From Medicago truncatula (lineage: Eukaryota > Streptophyta > Magnoliopsida > Fabales > Fabaceae), in NCBI RefSeq assembly GCF_003473485.1, contig NC_053042.1:48943762-49007761 (forward strand): DNA of 64,000 nucleotides, given 5' to 3'. The notes beneath the pieces are model-generated. The model worked only from the letters and a program-made list of their open reading frames with translations. It was not told the origin of the DNA and ran no database searches. Shown in pieces: positions 34,266 to 46,155 of the stretch. The position numbers and the translations under genes were made by a program. Each line of letters begins with the position of its first letter. The first letter of the stretch is position 1.

Positions 34266-34427
34266 GAGTGGATCCAAGGATTTGGACCCTCTATTTGGTC
34301 ACACACACAAAAAAGTGGACATGATATAATCATTTGAAAATGAATGATATTTAATTATTATTTCTTCTAGCTTTTTCCTTTTTATGTGTGTGTGACCAAA
34401 TAGAGGGTCCAAATCCTTGTGTCCACC
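34266..34427. repeat. Hairpin MITE, about 45-bp arms
   Basis: Left arm GTGGATCCAAGGATTTGGAC, then CCTCTATTTGGTCACACACA. The right arm is its near-perfect inverse, TGTGTGTGACCAAATAGAGG then GTCCAAATCCTTGTGTCCAC. It abuts the LINE tail. Confidence 0.85.
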
Positions 34428-34863
34428 CAAGAGTTTCTCATTGAAAAGTGTGAAAAAGTTGCACATTCAACTTTTTAAAAGTAAAAAAAAAATTGATTTC
34501 AATAAACAAACTTATACTTTTAACATTTTTAATTAGTCAAAGATATTTAGTTAGCACGACACATTATTAATTGAGAAATGATATTTGTACAACCACTTTT
34601 TGATAACTTTTGTGTCAGTATCTCTTTTCTTTGTAAAATTATGTATGTATCAAAACTCAAAAGTTGTCAATCAAATAATTGTTCAAATAACACAACTCTT
34701 ATTAATTTACGATGATGGAACACATCCATGCATTAACTCTTTTAAAATAGATGATACATTGGTCCTAAACACATTACAAAAATATAGAGAAATGATATTT
34801 GAACAATCATTTTTTACAACTTTTGTGACAACTTTCTCTCTCATACTAACGTTATCTTTCAAC
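34428..34863. other. AT-rich spacer with a direct repeat
   Basis: Two direct copies of a 'gagaaatgatatttgtacaa' unit followed by 'ttttgtgacaactttct' occur at about 34574 and 34790. Related phrases recur at 51195-51385 and 62410-62480. No gene. Confidence 0.5.
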
Positions 34864-35000
34864 TTTTTTTTTTTGGTCAAGTAGCCTAGTGGCTAGAGCT
34901 CACACAATTAAATTGTGGAGAAGTGGAGTGTCTGGGGTTCGAACCCCAGCCCCTGCATATATATGCAATATCCCTGCCAACTGAGCTAAGCTCACGGGGA
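34864..35000 (-). mobile_element. SINE, minus strand
   Basis: Read on the minus strand it starts TCCCCGTGAGCTTAGCTCAG followed by TTGGCAGGG (A box region). It carries GGGGTTCGAACCCC (B box) about 50 bp on and GCCACTAGGCTACTTGACC before a terminal poly-A. Its 5' part resembles a tRNA with TAGCTCAGTTGG. This layout matches a SINE family common in legumes. No clean target duplication was identified. Confidence 0.82.
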
Positions 35001-35429
35001 TTACTTTCTCTCTTTATTGCTTTGATTTTTGTGTCACTACCTCATTTCCTTTGTAAAATTTTAATTGTCACAAAAATTATCACATATATAGATGTTCAAA
35101 TAACACAATTCAAAAATATATGACGAAATATAATCACATTGACAATGTATCTCTATTAAACTAAAATATAAATATAAATAAGATACATATGTAATTAGTC
35201 TCTAAATTATTATCACTCATCTGCAAAATAAAAATTCTCTATCTTCAATTTGATCCATGTAATAAACCATAGAAATAAAAAAAATAAAAAATATATATAT
35301 ACACACACACACATTTTCTCTCCCAATTTTTAAGGAACAAGGGACTAAATTAAAAAACGGAAGAAGGTAATTGTTCCCACACTAGCCTCTTATTTTATTT
35401 TTCAATAAAAAAGGAGCAATAAAAGATTA

Positions 35430-35437
35430 ATGGGCCT
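35430..35437 (+). promoter_or_regulatory. Site II-type motif upstream of eL36
   Basis: ATGGGCCTA at this place contains TGGGCC, the site II element typical of plant ribosomal-protein and other growth-linked promoters. It lies about 90 bp upstream of the transcribed leader inferred below. Confidence 0.6.
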
Positions 35438-35522
35438 ATGCCGGCCTTTCCGTGAAAGTAAACACGAACCCACGACCCGACTTAACTCTTTGCAATAAAA
35501 AGCGGAAGCAGACCCTCGAAAG

Positions 35523-35580
35523 AACCCTAGCTGCTTAGCTTCTTCACTTCCACCACCGCACTCTCTCTGGGGTTAGGGTT
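35523..35580 (+). promoter_or_regulatory. Telo-box motifs at the eL36 leader
   Basis: AACCCTA at 35523-35529 and its inverse TTAGGGTTT at 35573-35581. Telo-boxes paired with site II motifs are characteristic of plant ribosomal-protein genes near the transcription start. A pyrimidine-rich leader (CTTCTTCACTTCCACC) lies between them. Confidence 0.65.
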
Positions 35581-35714
35581 TCTGAGATCACCGTCACAAC
35601 AGGTATTCATTTCTTATTCTCGTTCTTCGATTATCTCAATCTCAAGTTTTCATCTCCATCATTCGACAATTCTCAAGCGTTTTTGTTTGTTTATTTTTTT
35701 TTTTGACAGGAGAA

Positions 35715-36754
35715 ATGGCTCCTAAACAACCAAGTACGGGTCTGTTTGTTGGATTGAACAAAGGCCACATCGTCACCAAGAAGGAATTGGCTCCACGTCC
35801 TTCAGCTCGCAAGGGGGTCAGTCTCATTTTTTCTCTTCTTTTTCATTTTCATTGTAAATCCTGTTATTTATAATTTTTAATCACATTATCATTCCTATAC
35901 AGTATTTGTTTTCTAAATTTTTGGTCAGATCTAGTTTATGTTAGTTTTAACGTTGAATTACTAGCTTAAGGTTTTAAGTACTTTTTACACTCTTAGTGTC
36001 TATCAAAGACCTGTTTGGATTGGCTTATTTTTGTTCTTATGCAAGTTAATAAGTATTTTTTTTTTTTTTTGTATTATATGTATTAATTCATAAGCTTGGC
36101 AAGGTAGTTTAAGAAAAATCTGCTTACGAGGATATACAATACCCATTAGTGAGAATTTATGAATTAACAGAAAAGCTTATTTTATTGCATAACTTATTTT
36201 TCATAAGTTCAAAGATAAGGCAATCCAAACTGATCTTAAATCAGTCTGAGAGATGTATCAATAGAAGGAGAAACATGTGATGTATTGGGCAAAATTATAC
36301 ACTATCTATTCACCATAGGAATGAACGAAATAATGTTATAAGATGAAATGGTTTTTGTATTCTGTTCATCTCCCTAAAGATTGTTTTTATTCGTTCAGAA
36401 AACAAGCAAGAGGGTGCACTTTGTGAGGAACCTCATCAGAGAGGTTGCTGGGTTTGCACCTTATGAGAAGCGTATAACTGAGTTGCTCAAGGTTGGAAAA
36501 GACAAGAGGGCGCTTAAGGTTGCAAAGAGAAAGCTTGGAACCCACAAGCGTGCAAAGAAGAAGAGAGAGGAGATGTCTAATGTCCTCAGGAAGATGAGGT
36601 TTGTTCTATGTTCTTCTATTAATATTGCTATGCTTGGTATTTAGTTTATTATAATATGCATTCCCGGAATGTGTTCTTGTTATTGGTTTCTGCTTATATT
36701 TAGATGTTTTCAATGTGCAGGGCTGGTGGTGGAGCAGGAGATAAGAAGAAATAG
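35715..36754 (+). CDS. RPL36: 60S ribosomal protein eL36
   Basis: Small basic protein of the large cytosolic ribosomal subunit. Three coding exons: 35715-35816, 36399-36598 and 36721-36754, all GT-AG, giving 111 residues. Starts [18 protein letters not shown], continues [20 protein letters not shown] and [16 protein letters not shown], and ends [10 protein letters not shown]. Length matches plant eL36 (about 108-113). A 5' UTR intron runs from 35603 to 35709, with its acceptor five bases before the ATG. The promoter has telo-box and site II motifs. No defects seen; likely functional. Confidence 0.96.
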
Positions 36755-37102
36755 GTTTTGTTTACTTTTGTTATGGGGAGACAAGCTATCTAGTTTTTCT
36801 TTGCTTCAATTTTCTCAAGTTTTTATCTTTATTGTTAGAAGAAATGTGCTTTATTTAACTGAGACATGTGAGTTAATCATATTTTTGCAAACGAACTTGG
36901 CATATTTTTGTGTATCACTAGATATCAAAATATTTTATGGGTTTATATTTTTATGGAGTTCTTGTTTTCATTATACGTTGTACGGTCTGAGAATGATTGA
37001 TAGAGTAGTTAACCAAAGGGAATTATAAGTAATTAGGAAGGCGATAACTTCAATACAGAGGAAGAACCGAAGAAGAAAACGAATAATGTGTTTTAACATT
37101 TA
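36755..37102. other. 3' flank of eL36
   Basis: Contains the presumed 3' UTR and polyadenylation region. Open frames here are not supported. Confidence 0.45.
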
Positions 37103-37397
37103 CTCCCTCCCTCCCTAATTATAAGACCCTTTTGAGAATTTTTTTTGTCCTTTTTTATAAGACCCCTTTGTTATTTCCTACTACATTAATTATTTCTTTA
37201 CATACATGCTTCCATTTATTATACATTTTTTTTTTCAATTAACAATAAATAACATGTTGAAAATATAAACTAACTTTCTTTCTTAAAGGATAAAATTGTA
37301 AGAACAATAGTGATTACAAACAACTTTAATACAAATATCCACTATCTTAATTCCCGTGATTTTGGTAAAAGGGTCTTGTATATAGGGACGGAGGGAG
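37103..37397. mobile_element. Stowaway-type MITE
   Basis: Left end CTCCCTCCCTCCCTAATTAT with AAGACCCTTTTG inside. Right end AAAGGGTCTTGTATATAGGG then ACGGAGGGAG. Flanking TA at 37101-37102 and 37398-37399. About 295 bp. Confidence 0.87.
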
Positions 37398-37507
37398 TAA
37401 TTTTTATAATCTTTTGAAGACCGAAGTTTAAAATTAGATGGTTTACTTTGTTTTATCTTTTTCACAACAACCATGTATGAAATGCAAAACAGTATATTTT
37501 GGAAATG

Positions 37508-38278
37508 GGTTAATTAAGTTTTTGGTCCCTATAAATATCTGCCGTTTTGTTTTTAGTCTCTATAAAAATAAATCACACTTTTTAGTCCCTACAAAATTTT
37601 TCGTTAGTGTTTTTAGTCCTTGTTAAATTAAAATTTGTTTAATTATGCTTAAAATTAGCTCAAAATTTTATTTTTAGGTCCAAATTTTCGTTAGTTTTAT
37701 GTTGAATTTTTGGCGTTTTAAAAAAATTATATTTAATTCATTACATATTAAAAAATTCTAATTTTTTATAAAAGAGATTATTATAATGTTCTTAACATGT
37801 CTATTAAAAAACATTTAAAAATATAAAAATTTAAGTATAATTAAACAAATTTCAATTTAACAGGGACCAACACATACTTTTAGTCTTTGTAAAATTAAAA
37901 TTTGCTTAATTGTGTTTAAACTTTTAAATTTGTAACATATATTTTTCACATACTTACTTAACTTAAAATTTTATTATTAGGTCCAAATTTTCATTAATAT
38001 AATTTTGAAAATTTCGCTTTTAGAAAAATTCATATTTAATTCATTACATGTTAAAAAAACTAAAAAAATTTACAAAAGAGTGTCTTACGATGTTATGAAC
38101 ATGTATGTAAAAAATATATCAAAAATTAGAAGTTTAAGCATAATTAAACAAATTTTAATTTAACAGGGACTAAAAACACTAACAGAAAATTTTGTAAGGA
38201 CTAAAAAGTGTGATTTATTTTTATAGGGACTAAAAACAAAACTGCAGATATTTATAGGGACCAAAAACTTAATTAACC
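37508..38278. repeat. Foldback repeat, about 0.77 kb
   Basis: Terminal inverted repeats of over 100 bp: left GGTTAATTAAGTTTTTGGTC then CCTATAAATATCTGCCGTTT; right CTGCAGATATTTATAGGGAC then CAAAAACTTAATTAACC. The interior holds two diverged copies of a roughly 250-bp unit starting near 37625 and 37890. The right half is repeated at 24690-25113. Non-coding. Confidence 0.82.
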
Positions 38279-38758
38279 ATTGGAAATTAAAGTGTAAGTA
38301 GAAAGTGTTACTTACAAAGTTTTTTTTTTTGAGGGAATGTTAATTACAAAGTTAAAATTTAGATAGTTTACTTTGTCTTGAAGAGGAAATTTTGACTTTG
38401 TTCTTACTTGTTCTTTCTCAATGAGTAGTATGTGGATCAATGCTCTTCAAGACAATGGAAATTTGTTCAATGAAGGAAAACCCTGAATTGCACGAAGCCC
38501 TTTTCATAAGCACTGACTACCATGCCTCAGTTTGTTTTGTTAATAATCGCCATCTTTCTTCGTTGTTTCCTCTTTTTAAAATTGACAAAACCTGTTGCAA
38601 ATCAAAATCGATCCACTTTTGTATACCATTCTCAGGGTTCATTTTTACCTTATTTTCAAGTTTTGGTTCCTTCTCACAATTCTCTACTCCAAACTATCTT
38701 TATTGTTAAACGAATACACGACTGGTTCGTGGTGTAGAATTGACGTGGTTATTCATTA
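38279..38758. other. Intergenic, no supported gene
   Basis: An 89-codon open frame at 38440-38709 on the plus strand matches nothing recognised and lacks a start context or splice support. Confidence 0.35.
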
Positions 38759-38759
38759 A

Positions 38760-39290
38760 TGGTGTGTTTGGTTTAGAAGAGATGTTGTGAAGAGAGAAAT
38801 AGGTGAGAGTATAGGAAGAGAGAAAAAGATGAGAAATAGAGTAAATTTGGTAAGTTGTTTGGTACAATAGAGAAAGAAGAGAAATATAGAAGAAAGAAGT
38901 GTGTTTAATTTTTAAAAAGATCAAAATATCCTTATACTAAGAAAGTTTTTTTTAACAATTATTTTATCATATTTCAATTTTATAATGAAGTTAATGTAGT
39001 TTATTTTAATTTAACTTAATTAATAAATTAAAATACTTTTTTCAAACAAAAATAAATATTAGATTTATTTTTATTTTTATTCAATCTACGACAAAAAAAA
39101 TTAAAGACCTAGACTCTTCTTCGACAAAAATTTGTAGCATTTGAAGGCAAGGGTAAAGTTGTAATAATAAAAAATGATGGGTCCTACAACTTTTTAATCT
39201 CTCTTCTCTATATTTCTGCATTCCAAACAAAAGAAAAGTATCATCTCTTCTCTCTTCCTTATTTCTCTTTGAAAAATTAAATATAGTCTT
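38760..39290. repeat. Possible MITE (GTGTTTGGTTT end)
   Basis: The left part begins GGTGTGTTTGGTTTAGAAGA and is rich in GAGAGAAATA. The right part is rich in the inverse TATTTCT and CTCTTCTCTCTTCC. The inverted similarity is loose and the ends are uncertain. Confidence 0.4.
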
Positions 39291-39510
39291 TAATGAAAAC
39301 TCATGAGAGTGAGGTTTGAAAGCATGCAGACTTTATACGTTTCGCAACATGTTCATTGACTGTGCGGGGTAGATGAGATGCACTTTGCACGGGATGCCTT
39401 TGTTAAATAACAGCTCTTTTATCGCTTTGTTATGGATTTGTTTTGAAGAAAGAAATCTTGAAGCCGTGAATATTGTCCAAAAAACAAATTGAACAATATT
39501 CACCTCACTC

Positions 39511-39830
39511 CCACGTCATTTGAAATCTTGAAGATTACAAAGGACTTATGATACCAAAGTTTTTTGAACAATATTTACCGTTTCAAGATTTCTTCGAAAC
39601 AAACTTTGTTACAAAGGACTTATGAATATTTATATTGATGAATATTCACCTCATTTGAAATCTTGAAGATTACAAAGGACTTATGATACCAAAGTTTTTT
39701 GAACAATATTTACCGTTTCAAGATTTCTTCGAAACAAACTTTGTTACAAAGGACTTATGAATACTTATATTGATGAATATTCACCTCATTATCTTGAAGA
39801 TTACAAAGGACTTATAAATACTTATGTTGA
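39511..39830. repeat. Tandem repeat, about 2.3 copies of 135 bp
   Basis: Units start near 39521, 39656 and 39787. They share TTTGAAATCTTGAAGATTAC, AAAGGACTTATGATACCAAA and GTTTCAAGATTTCTTCGAAA. The first two are nearly identical, the third partial, suggesting recent duplication. Confidence 0.85.
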
Positions 39831-39899
39831 TGTGGAGCCAACTATCTATAATCTCTATATCTTTCTCCTCTACTTGAAGTCCTCCTCCCACTTCTTCCT

Positions 39900-40985
39900 T
39901 CAAATTGAATGATGCATCTAGTCCGGTTGATAATATATGGAGTGTAGGAGCTATAGTTTAAGACTCACATCGTTTTGTAAAAGCGGCTGCTACAAGGAGC
40001 TTTGAGGCGCTTCCTGAAGCTAACATTGCTGAAGCTCTTGGATTTCAGTTGGCAATTCAATTTGCCTATGATATGAGTTTTTGAAACATTGTCGTGGAAT
40101 GTATTTCTCTTAATGCGGTTAAGTAGGGATGAGAATAGGCTAGGCCGAGTTAGGTTTTGCAAGGCCTGAGCCTGGCCTGTCAAATTTTTTGAAGGCCTGC
40201 GGCCTGTCATAGGCATACTTTTTAGACATGAGTCTGGCCTTTTGAAAGTCTGATACGGCCTATTAGCCTGTTTAAAAGCCTATTTCATATGAACATCTTT
40301 TAATAAGCAATACGATCTAAGTTTAAATAGACTAGCAAACTAATATATCAATTAGATTATACTCTCTTTTGATATAATAAAGATGAGTTTTTAGAGAATT
40401 TACTATATATTGTATCATATTTCAATTATAGTTTATAATAATATATTTAAATATGCAAAAAAATTAATGTATACTAATAAGCTTAAATTACTGAAAAAGT
40501 TAACAAATTTTTATTTTAATTAAAAGTACAAAATATAATATAATAATAAATAATATTATTGATATTTACTTAAATAGGCCGGCCTAATAGGCCTATTTTT
40601 TTTTTGAATGACATGTGGCTTGACCTGTTAAGCTAAATAGACTTTGAAAAAAGCCTAGGCCTTCTCTGTTTAACGAAAAAGCCTGACCTGCCCTGGCCTG
40701 ACTTGTCGTAGGCTAGGTCGTAGGCCTTTGTAGACCGGCCTGCCCTATTCCCATCCCCAGGTCAAGGCTTCACATAGAGGTGACAATTCTTATTTTAGCT
40801 TGGTGATTAATGATTGTAAGAGTCGTTTGTTTTCTTCTTCTTTAGCTTCTCACATGCGAAGAGTTGGTATCATTGTTGCTCATGCTCTAGTCAAGTTTGC
40901 TTTAGATTCGACTAATACTGTTTAGATTGAGGAAATTCTTCCATGTATTGCTTTTGTTGTTGCAACCGATTCAGTTCACGTTTAA
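39900..40985 (+). pseudogene. RNase H-like pseudogene split by a hAT-like MITE
   Basis: Plus-strand reading gives an RNase H (RVT_3 type) domain in two halves. The first half reads SHRFVKAAATRSFEALPEAN then IAEALGFQLAIQFAYDMSF, with a stop. The second, after 40760, reads VINDCKSRLFSSSLASHMRR then VGIIVAHALVKFALDST with further stops. Such domains form the tails of plant LINEs. The 637-bp insertion 40124-40760 separates the halves. Confidence 0.78.
40124..40760. mobile_element. hAT-like MITE
   Basis: Left end TAGGGATGAGAATAGGC, right end GCCCTATTCCCATCCCCAG, imperfect inverses. Subterminal 'aggcctg' motifs are repeated many times near both ends in opposite orientation. The flanks read GTTAAG left and GTCAAG right, which may be a mutated target duplication. 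TAGGG-type ends and many short subterminal repeats suit the hAT superfamily. No coding region. Confidence 0.72.
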
Positions 40986-41772
40986 ATGAAATTGTTTCTG
41001 TTAAAAAAAACAAATAACAGCTATCTTTGCAGCTAACACTTTTTCTTACAATATTTTAAACGACCAGCCTTACAGAAGGCACCGGGACAAATAATTTAGA
41101 AGTATCTAGATTTTTTTTCATAGAATTTGCATCATTAGGAAAATGAAATACCAATCAATTCTCTCTCTCTCTTTTTTTTTTCTCTCTCAAATTCCGAGGA
41201 AAATGAAATACCAATCAATAATACATTAATAACCCAGAAAAACATGTGCCAAGAAGGCCATGACAAGGAAGAAGACAACCAATGACAACGAAATCGACAG
41301 ATAGGAGATGTGGAGGACAATCTTAAGGGCCCCATTGATCCTCTACAAATCTAAATAAGTGGATAGGGCATACACATATTGATATTCTTCTAGAAATAGA
41401 ACCATAACAATTTTGTTTCACTTATCTAACATTACTCTTATCACAAGACGCCTGTGACAGCTAAGGCATCATTTTATGCAGTGTGTGACCAGTTGAAGAT
41501 AAAAATAACACGCCATAAGATTTGGATTTCATCCAACATATGGACTGAACAATTCTAAATTTCAATATCAACATGATTTTTAAACTTGACCACGTTATGT
41601 GTCATCAAAAAATCCAAACTATTTTATCATATGAATTATTCTTAAATCTAATCTCAAACTTTTTACAATTTGAGCAAATCTTAACCAAAATTAATAATGT
41701 TTTTACCTATCTTCCTAAAGATTACAAGAACCTAAACAATAGATAACAAACTTAACTATGTACGGACACTTG
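40986..41772. other. Intergenic, downstream of NLP
   Basis: No gene recognised. A CT-rich run at about 41160-41188 and the 16-base duplicate 'aaatgaaataccaatc' (near 41141 and 41201) are the only marked features. The 3' UTR of the minus-strand NLP gene lies at the right edge. Confidence 0.4.
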
Positions 41773-44700
41773 TCACTCCCCTGAACTCTCACAGGAGCTT
41801 CCAAGATTCGATGTTATGTCATGCACTAAAACCCGGATTATGTTGCTTCCTCCGGATGATCTTGAAAGATACATGCACTCCTGAAGGTCTGCATCACATG
41901 CTATCAAAACCCATTCATTATCATCGTCCATGTACTTGATATCAAATGTGCCAACCTCAAGTTTCAATCTTTTGGAAACTTCTTCTTTCAATTCCACAAT
42001 GCCACAGTTCAAAGAGACCCTAAACCTTATGATATCTTCTCTATATGTTGCCTTAATAGTTACAGTCTTCATTTCTTTTCTAGCTGCAAAAGGCGTCGCT
42101 GAATTATTGATAGTATCTATGCATTGTTTAGGAGGAGCCAGATGTGATGAACCTGGAAAGTTGTTACCACAAGCTTCTGGAGCCATATCCTCCAAAATGG
42201 CCTCAGCTACTGAAGGACACAAATTTCTCAAGTCTTTCGAACTTCCAGCGTCCTCTATTAGCAATCCTCCAAATGGCTCTTGAAGTTCTGCTATCACATT
42301 GTCCACCATACGGTGAGCAGTTGGAGAGTTTAAAGCATTAGTCGGCTGCATTCCTGGCTCTGGCGATCTCCTCAACACAACATGTTGTTCATTGTTGGAT
42401 GGAATGAACAGATCTTTTATGGTTGGAATTTCAATTGGGGGACTACCGTGGCATGAACCATGAGAAGTAGGGTTTGTGCTATCTTCGCTCGAGCCACTCC
42501 TAGTTCTATTCCTTTTTCGGTCCTTTCCAATTTCCTGAATAGTCACGCCTTTACCATTAATCACTTCTTTCTCAAGACTATGTTTCCTTCCTCCTAGCAA
42601 TTGATTTTCCATTACAATCTGTAAGTTTGTTTCTGATACTTTAGAGGCATCAAATTCATTCTCTTTCATCTGAGGCTCTGACGGCCTATTGCTTAACGAG
42701 CCTTGCTGGCTGGACTTATTCAGAGTAGAAGGCTCAGGAAATGAACTAACAATTGGAAGTTGATTATTACCAAGAGAATTCAAATCAAACGCTCCTTCAG
42801 CGCCTTGGACAGATTCAATAACACGTTTGAGCTTGGATAGGGAACGGTTAACCTTGTTGATCTTTCGAGATGGCCAACGAGATATCCCATGCTGCCTGCA
42901 GATACGCTTCATTGTAGTAGGGCAAACTGTACAACAAGAATATATCCAAGAAATTTGTGTTAAAGCTACTGCTTTCTTTCATGATTCTTAGATAACAAAC
43001 TACTACTGTTTGTTTTTTACAAAAAAACAGTTTGTATGTTTCGATTGCGTAATACATTCTTTGGTAATTGTATATTTCCAGATAGCAGCAGATTTGTAAA
43101 GATAAAATAACCACAAGATGCACTTCATTGTAGTAGAGTATGCATGTGTATTCTTAGAGAATTATAAAATGTTAATATTAGATGAATATATGTTTCCAGC
43201 TAGCAGCAGATTAATAAAGATAAAATCACATCACACTATATGTCAGAGTATGAACGTACCACCAAGGCTCTTTGCAGCATCTTTAAGACTCCCAGCAAAA
43301 TAACGTTGTAGAACTTCAAGACTAATTGATTTCTCAGTTTTTCCACGTTTCCTCTCTGAGGGTTTCTTTATGTTTTTATTCCCTAAGGTAGACATCGGAT
43401 CAACACTTCCACCTACATTTTCACCACGAACCTCTGATGGATCCTGTGGTACTCCCTCCTCTTCGTCCTCCATATTTGGTGAGGCATCGGGTCTAGGTGG
43501 TGATTTAATAGATTGAGCAATAGGAATAGATTCGGTTCTAAGACGAATGCCTTCATCAGTTGCTTCAATAATTTCAATTGAACCATTTTCCTCGAGTTCA
43601 ACACCAGCAGCAATGTTAAGACTCTGAAAATGCTGTTTCATTGTTGAAAATATGGATCCCAACAGCGTCTTCTGTTCATGAAATTCAGTGATCCCAGGAG
43701 GCAGAAAAAACTCTAATACATAATCGTCATTTCCTGTATGAAAACTCCGCAAACAGATTGCAAAACAGCTTGTTAACCCAAACATGAGAGCATAATGAAC
43801 CAAAGGGTAATCTGTCTTGCAGAACTGGGTAATGTTTGTGCAGAAGCTCATGGTTTGAGACAAAAACGCCCTACCCGCAACACCTTGACCTTGTTGTAAG
43901 TGATGCTCGACACATGCCTCTCTGAAGCCCCATAAATGAGCATCTACAATATAGGCTGCTGCCTCAGTTGTCGACATGCATACTTGCCCCATGCAACTAC
44001 CATCAAAACTCGAACAACTTTTCTTGAAACCGCCACCATGAGCCAAAACACTCCTATGCCTACAGGGAACCCATGTTTGGGCTAGAGGTAGATTATGAGT
44101 TTCACACACCACTGTCAATATCTCTAAGATCTCCGATAATGCATTTTGACGCCCTTCATTGCAAATCTGATTTAAAAGCATTGCCAAGTTATATCTGTGG
44201 GAATCCAGGGGTAAGCGATAGAACAATAACAACTTTATCTAGATATAACAGATTGGGATGCATCATACATGATTAAAAGAAATCAGGATATGCATTTACA
44301 CTAACATACAATGAGAATCCAGTATTTTCCAATTATTTTTAAAATGCGGTTACAAATAGGCTTATGTTGCAAGTGTGAATCATTGTCATTGGCTGTCGGT
44401 GCAAAACTAATTTATACTGACTGCGTACCTCCATTAACTCAAAAAAAAAAATACCTGAGTGAATGGATGGTCCAAAAACTCTGAGCTCCTCAAATTTACT
44501 GCCTGAAAGGAAACCAAAAGCAGGTGATTGAGGAATCTAAATATGTTTATAGTTATTCAAAATCTCTACCATTGAAAACTTGATATAAAATGTATAGATA
44601 TCAGTTCGTCACATGGTAATCACAAAACATAAGAAAATCATAATAATTAGGATAGATGGCAAGGTTGAAAGAAACTCAACCTCTAGGGCTTTGCAGATTT

Positions 44701-46155
44701 TTTCAACCTCAGGAGCATAGTTAATCTTTAGTGAAGTCATGATCAACTCTATCACACCGATACACGACTGCAACGAAGGTTCAAATACAGGCAAAGCCAA
44801 GGTTCCACGAACGTTGTAATGTTGAGCATGATCTCGGCGGGGATACTCTTTATTAGAATAGTACAGAACATTGGGAGACCATTCTGGTAGTTTCTGCTGA
44901 AAAACTCGACCAGGAAGTCCTAGAGTTCCATCGTTCTCTCCATCCACAGAAAACATGTACATCAGGGAGACCGTTCTATACTGATTGAGTCCATTACTAT
45001 GCGGATCAAGGACAAAGGGTTGACCTGAAGTTGTAAGTACATACCGATTACCATTCCTCACAGGTGCCCAAACCTGAGCCAGAACATTCAGTTCAGTCCA
45101 CTCTTTAAAGTAACGAAGCGCTTGTGTCATCTTTTCCTTGATTACACAATATCCATCCAAATTCTCTATTGGTGGCAAAAGAGGTGGCAAAAGTGTTTTG
45201 TTGTCGTCTTTCTCCACCAGCTTCTCAGTTATTGAATTTGAATCACCTGAAAAACAGTAGCTTTAGTTAGAAGAAATGCAGCTCTCCCATAAACTGCAAA
45301 ATAAAATACATGTTTAGCACCACATGACATTGGACTGGATTATGAAAACTTCACAGCTATTATATTAATAGCTCAAAAATACAATTATATCTAGAACTTT
45401 CAATTTCAAACCTTATAAATACTCAGAATCATAATAACAAATGTAGCATGTACTTGTATAAGGTAAAAGCCCAAGAAAGCAATTACCAGGCAACTCTAGC
45501 CATGAAGCCATGAAACTTCAGCTGTTCAATTTAGAAGAGGGAGACAAAAACAAATTCAATTTCAATCACATAAAGTCCTTCTACATAATCAACACGAACT
45601 TCAAGCAGTGTAGTAGGTTATTGATATTTTTTTATTAAAAAAAATTCTTTAATACAACCAAATTCACAAGTAAAATTAGGCACACACAAACTCATTATAC
45701 ATTAAGGGAAAATCATTATAAACTCTAAAATTCACATATTACATTTTAAAATCAAACAAAGCAAAATTAGTTGCATCAAAATCAAGTTACAGTCAACTAG
45801 GAACTAATTAAGCAAGTTCAAAAGATTCATAAAACTTTCGAAAATGAAGTCAACAGAAAAAGAATCTAAAAAGAACAAAACAAAACATACAAGAGAAGAT
45901 CTTGTGGCAATCAGATAAAGCTGAAGCTGCAAGTTTGCCATCTTCTCCATCAGTAAAAGTCCAAAGAGGAGAAGAAGGTTGATCAGAGATGTTTGAAAAT
46001 AAAAAAGGTGACATGGGATTGGTGATAAAGGACATGTGATCCAAAGGCCATGATGTTTCTAAATCTAGGTCAAAATCCATAGAACAACCATGTTCTTCTA
46101 ATGATGTTTTTGTCTTGGGAGGAAAGTCTTGATTTTCTTCTTCAGGTTCTGACAT
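41773..46155 (-). CDS. NIN-like protein (NLP6/NLP7-type nitrate-response factor)
   Basis: NLP transcription factors bind nitrate-responsive elements and drive primary nitrate responses in the nucleus. Five exons: 46155-45891, 45246-44681, 44502-44455, 44166-43260 and 42926-41773, all GT-AG and in frame, giving 979 residues. The N-terminal GAF-like nitrate-sensing region includes [20 protein letters not shown] and [20 protein letters not shown]; a conserved middle block reads [20 protein letters not shown]. The RWP-RK DNA-binding domain spans the exon 4/5 junction (about 570-625), with [20 protein letters not shown] and [16 protein letters not shown]. The C-terminal PB1 domain (881-963) has the acidic motif [18 protein letters not shown]. 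Length fits NLP7-like proteins (about 960). The length, intact RWP-RK and PB1 and general layout support the NLP6/7 group over NIN, but a tree would be needed to assign orthology. Confidence 0.93.

Noticed and set aside
34864-35000. Possible tRNA gene
   Set aside because: Minus-strand A/B boxes belong to a SINE ending in poly-A.
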